The notes under the pieces were generated by a model that was given only the letters and a program-made list of their open reading frames with translations, was not told the DNA's origin and did not search any database. 8,889 nucleotides of DNA from an uncultured Clostridia bacterium (lineage in GTDB: Bacteria > Bacillota > Clostridia > Oscillospirales > Acutalibacteraceae), in NCBI GenBank assembly GCA_937888485.1, contig CALAQQ010000094.1, forward strand, positions 1-8,889, read 5' to 3'. Every line of letters starts with the position of its first letter. Position 1 is the first letter of the stretch. Of this stretch, positions 6,087-8,889 are shown one piece after another. Position numbers and translations under genes: made by a program.

Positions 6087-7154
6087 ATGCTGAATACCTA
6101 TCCCGGATACTACAAAAAATTCTCATGCATTGCGGACAAATGCCCCGACACCTGTTGTGCGGGTTGGGAAATTGTCGTAGACACCGAAAGCCTTGAAAAA
6201 TACGAGAGTCTTGACGGTTCATATGCAGAAAAAATCCGTTCACTGATTACGGAGGATTCCGACGGTGACAAAATTTTTGTACCCCGTAACGAACGCTGTC
6301 CTTTTCTTCTTGACAACGGGCTGTGCGAAATGTATATTGAAATCGGGCACGGGAACCTCTGCCGCACCTGCCGTCTTTTTCCGAGACACATAACATATTT
6401 CGGTGCAAGAACAGAAACGGGACTCTCACTCTCATGTCCCGAAGCAGCAAGAATTATCATGGAAAATTCCGAACCGATTTCCTTTGAAACCGAAGAAATT
6501 CATGCCGACATCATGCCGACCGCAATCGACCCGGATTTGTATTTTACACTTGTTGAAACACGAAAAACGGCGATAAATATACTTCAGAACAGAAAATTTT
6601 CCATAGAAAAACGAATTATCGCTTTCCTTATTCTGTCGGAAAAGATTCAGAGTTTTATAAGAAAAAAACGTTTCTCCCAAGCAAGAGAAATCTGCAAAAA
6701 AGACTTTCTTTGTGAGGATTACAAAATCGGTTCTCATTCAGAAAAATCCAAGGCGGTAATCAAATATTTTAGCAACTTCAAAAGCCTTGAAATGCTTGAT
6801 AAATCATGGAAAGATAAGCTCGTAAAAGCAGAAAATACGATACCCGTAAAACCTGACGGCTTCGAATGGGAATATGAGCATCTGATGATATATTTTATAT
6901 TCCGTTATCTAATGGCGGCTGTTTTCGACGGCGACCTTATTTCAAAATCAAAATTCGCCGCTGTTTCGTTTATCATTATAAGCCGTTTGCAATCGGAGAA
7001 TATAACGGATAAAACAGCAAGAGTAACCGCCATGCAGAAATTCTCAAAAGAGGTTGAGCATTCACAGCCTAATATGGATAAAATCATTTCGGCAATAAAA
7101 AAATCATGTTTTTACAGTACAGACAATCTGATTAACATACTTTCGGAGGAATAA
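6087..7154 (+). CDS. FliB-type (flagellin lysine-N-methylase family) cysteine-rich protein
   Basis: A 355-residue protein of the family annotated in Clostridia as flagellin lysine-N-methylase; Salmonella FliB methylates flagellin lysines. The N-terminal third carries the family's cysteine signature: Cys14, Cys19, Cys23 and Cys24 (CPDTCCAGW), Cys71 (CPFL), Cys80 (GLC), Cys92 and Cys95 (LCRTCRLFPR) and Cys117 (LSLSCPEAAR), suggesting a bound metal or Fe-S cluster (inference). The rest is helical, with the semi-conserved YFIFRYLMAAVFDGDLISK (269-287). No signal peptide or transmembrane helix. The start is the ATG at 6087 with AGGTGA at 6077-6082; a TTG at 6051 in the same frame lies inside the terminator stem and is rejected. 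No flagellar gene is visible here, so flagellin may not be the substrate. Its 3' end contains the ribosome binding site of the GH92 gene, 2 nt away, so the two are probably co-translated. No promoter of its own was found; it may rely on read-through. Confidence 0.82.
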   Translation: MLNTYPGYYKKFSCIADKCPDTCCAGWEIVVDTESLEKYESLDGSYAEKIRSLITEDSDGDKIFVPRNERCPFLLDNGLCEMYIEIGHGNLCRTCRLFPRHITYFGARTETGLSLSCPEAARIIMENSEPISFETEEIHADIMPTAIDPDLYFTLVETRKTAINILQNRKFSIEKRIIAFLILSEKIQSFIRKKRFSQAREICKKDFLCEDYKIGSHSEKSKAVIKYFSNFKSLEMLDKSWKDKLVKAENTIPVKPDGFEWEYEHLMIYFIFRYLMAAVFDGDLISKSKFAAVSFIIISRLQSENITDKTARVTAMQKFSKEVEHSQPNMDKIISAIKKSCFYSTDNLINILSEE

Positions 7155-7156
7155 AA

Positions 7157-8889
7157 ATGAAATATTGCAGCTATGTAAATACAAAACAAGGCAGTAAATC
7201 AACCCATCGCTATTCAAACGGCAACACCCTCCCTCTTGTTCAGCTTCCCTTCGGTATGGCTGCATTTGCACCTCAGACAAATGCCGATACCCGTTGGTAT
7301 TATCATCCCGACAGCAGAAGCCTCGAAGGAATCAGACTCACTCATCAGCCGTCTCCCTGGATTGCAGACTACGGCGCATTCGTTTTTCTTCCGCAAAACA
7401 GACTTATTGCTGCCGAAGGCGGAAGAAGATGGTCGGGTTACAGACCCGAAGAAGCAATTCTTACCCCCTATTACCTCAAAACACGTTTTCTCCGTTCAAG
7501 AGCTGATTTTGAACTTGCACCGACCGAAAGAGGTGCGGTAATCAAAATTGTTTTTGATGAAGATATAGATAATTTCCTTTCCGTTCTTCCCGTTAAGGGC
7601 AACTATTCCTACCGTTTCGATGCAAAAACCAACACCCTCTATGCTTCAACAGATATGCATATGAGCGGTCAGGCGGTGAAATTCAAGAACTATCTCGTTA
7701 TGAAATTCCCCGAAAACAGCGTTGACATCAAAAAAACGCAGATAAATATCGGCAGCAAATTCCTTTCGGGAACAAAGTGCAGAGGAAAAAAATCGGGAAT
7801 TCATATCGCACTTAAGAATAAATCAACGGAAATCAGACTTGCGACTTCATATATCGGCTTTAAGCAGGCTGAACTCAACCTTGAAACAGAGCTTGCCTCA
7901 AAAACACTTGCTCAGGTGAAAAAAGAGGCTGAAAATCTCTGGGAAGGCTATCTTTCAAGAGTTAAAATTGAAACCAAGAATAAGAAAATATTTAAAACAT
8001 TCTATTCATGCATGTACAGAGCATTCCTCTATCCTCACAAATGCTATGAATACGATAAAAACGGAAATCCCGTTCACTACTGCCCCCATGAAGGTTCAAC
8101 CCGCAACGGTGTCAGATATACAGACAACGGTTTCTGGGATACATACAGAACGGTTTATCCCTTCTTTGCTCTCGTTGCAAAGGATGAACTCCGTGAAATG
8201 CTCCGTGCTTTCATCATGGAATATACCGAAAGCGGATGGCTTCCCCGTTGGCTTTCAATCGGTGAATGCGGATGTATGCCCAGTACACTTGTTGATGCCG
8301 TAATCTGCGACGGTGCGGTAAAAGGCTTCATTGATAACGACCTTCTTGAAATTGCTCTTGAAGGTATGATCAAGCATTCCGTCAAAAATTCGGGTCACAA
8401 CGATTTCGGCAGAAACGGCGCAGAAAGCTACTGTAAACTCGGATATGTTCCCTACGAAGAAGAAAAAGAATCCGTTAACCTCACTCTTGATGCAGCTTAC
8501 GGAGACTGGTGCATTGCCGAAATTGCAAAAATTCTCGGCAAGACCGATGTTGAAAAAGAATACAGAAAACGTGCACTTTACTACAAAAACATCTTTGACC
8601 CCGAAACTGGATTCATGCGCGCAAAGGATAAAAACGGCAACTTCAGACCGAACTTTTCACCCATCGGCTGGGGCAGAGATTATACCGAAGGCAGTGCATG
8701 GCAGAACTCATTCGCAGTTCCTCACGATATCGAAGGTCTTGCAGAGCTTTACGGCGGCAAGGATAAGCTCATTGAAAAAATCGATGAACTTTTTGCAACT
8801 CCCCCTCACTATATAATCCACGGCTACAACTGCGAAATCCATGAAGTAACGGAAATGGCGGCAGTTGATTTCGGTCAGTGCGGCATGAA
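7157..8889 (+). CDS. GH92 family exo-alpha-mannosidase (3' end cut by window)
   Basis: The open frame runs off the right edge with 577 codons of a protein normally about 700-760 residues. Family GH92 enzymes are calcium-dependent, inverting exo-alpha-mannosidases that trim mannose from N-glycans and related mannosides. Family signatures in order: VNTKQGSKS (7-15), GNTLPLVQLPFGM (22-34), LAPTERGA (120-127), YTDNGFWDTYRTVYP (321-335), GWLPRW (360-365), ESVNLTLDAAYGDWCIAEIAK (from 438), DYTEGSAWQ (508-516), VPHD (521-524) and HEVTEMAAVDFGQ (562-574). The segment carrying the general-base Asp in known GH92 enzymes lies beyond the window, so the catalytic set cannot be fully checked. No signal peptide or lipobox: the N-terminus begins directly at the catalytic sandwich domain, so a cytosolic enzyme acting on imported mannosides is expected. 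CGGAGGA at 7144-7150 precedes the ATG by 6 nt. Linkage specificity cannot be told. Confidence 0.93.
   Translation, partial: MKYCSYVNTKQGSKSTHRYSNGNTLPLVQLPFGMAAFAPQTNADTRWYYHPDSRSLEGIRLTHQPSPWIADYGAFVFLPQNRLIAAEGGRRWSGYRPEEAILTPYYLKTRFLRSRADFELAPTERGAVIKIVFDEDIDNFLSVLPVKGNYSYRFDAKTNTLYASTDMHMSGQAVKFKNYLVMKFPENSVDIKKTQINIGSKFLSGTKCRGKKSGIHIALKNKSTEIRLATSYIGFKQAELNLETELASKTLAQVKKEAENLWEGYLSRVKIETKNKKIFKTFYSCMYRAFLYPHKCYEYDKNGNPVHYCPHEGSTRNGVRYTDNGFWDTYRTVYPFFALVAKDELREMLRAFIMEYTESGWLPRWLSIGECGCMPSTLVDAVICDGAVKGFIDNDLLEIALEGMIKHSVKNSGHNDFGRNGAESYCKLGYVPYEEEKESVNLTLDAAYGDWCIAEIAKILGKTDVEKEYRKRALYYKNIFDPETGFMRAKDKNGNFRPNFSPIGWGRDYTEGSAWQNSFAVPHDIEGLAELYGGKDKLIEKIDELFATPPHYIIHGYNCEIHEVTEMAAVDFGQCGM

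Noticed and set aside
5681..6088. A 135-codon minus-strand frame under the PASTA region
   Set aside because: Antisense to two clear PASTA repeats and across the terminator; no family resemblance and no start signal. It reflects codon bias of the real gene.
1..8889. CRISPR array, transposon ends, tRNA genes or phage genes
   Set aside because: No regularly spaced repeats, terminal inverted repeats, cloverleaf-like sequences or phage-type proteins were seen; nearly the whole window is accounted for by six genes and one control region.

Overview
The window reads as an ordinary chromosomal segment of a low-to-mid GC Gram-positive anaerobe, most likely a gut Clostridia member of the Ruminococcaceae/Oscillospiraceae type. 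The clues are a glgB-glgC-glgD operon (the paired GlgC/GlgD arrangement is a Firmicutes trait), strong AGGAGG-type ribosome binding sites, consensus sigma-A-like promoters, a PASTA protein with an N-terminal zinc ribbon of the kind seen in clostridial kinase-like proteins, and a clostridial-type GH92 enzyme. The genus is inference. No mobile element, tRNA, rRNA or CRISPR array is visible.

Layout. Left half, minus strand: glgB (4061-2172), glgC (2152-938) and glgD (938 to beyond the left edge) form a tight operon, with a 19-nt gap between glgB and glgC and a 1-nt TAATG overlap between glgC and glgD. GlgC, with GlgD as its probable regulatory partner, makes ADP-glucose. GlgB adds alpha-1,6 branches to the growing glucan. 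Glycogen synthase is not in the window. A divergent intergenic region (4062-4294) holds one well-formed promoter for each direction, plus two dyad-symmetric elements placed on them.

Right half, plus strand: a membrane protein built as zinc ribbon, kinase-like domain, transmembrane helix and two PASTA domains (4295-6040), closed by a strong intrinsic terminator (6046-6072). Next come a FliB-type lysine-N-methylase family protein (6087-7154) and, 2 nt later, a GH92 exo-alpha-mannosidase-type enzyme without a signal peptide (7157 to beyond the right edge).

The most interesting item is the kinase-like protein. Its fold is clearly recognisable, but nearly every catalytic signature is changed: the glycine loop, the beta-3 lysine (probably Arg), HRD to HRG, the catalytic-loop Asn to Thr, and DFG to GFC. 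It is therefore best called a PASTA pseudokinase, probably a wall-fragment-sensing scaffold, divergently transcribed from the glycogen operon. GlgD is a second catalytically degenerate homologue in the same window, so two non-catalytic relatives of enzymes lie either side of one promoter region. Any functional link between glycogen synthesis and the pseudokinase is inference only.
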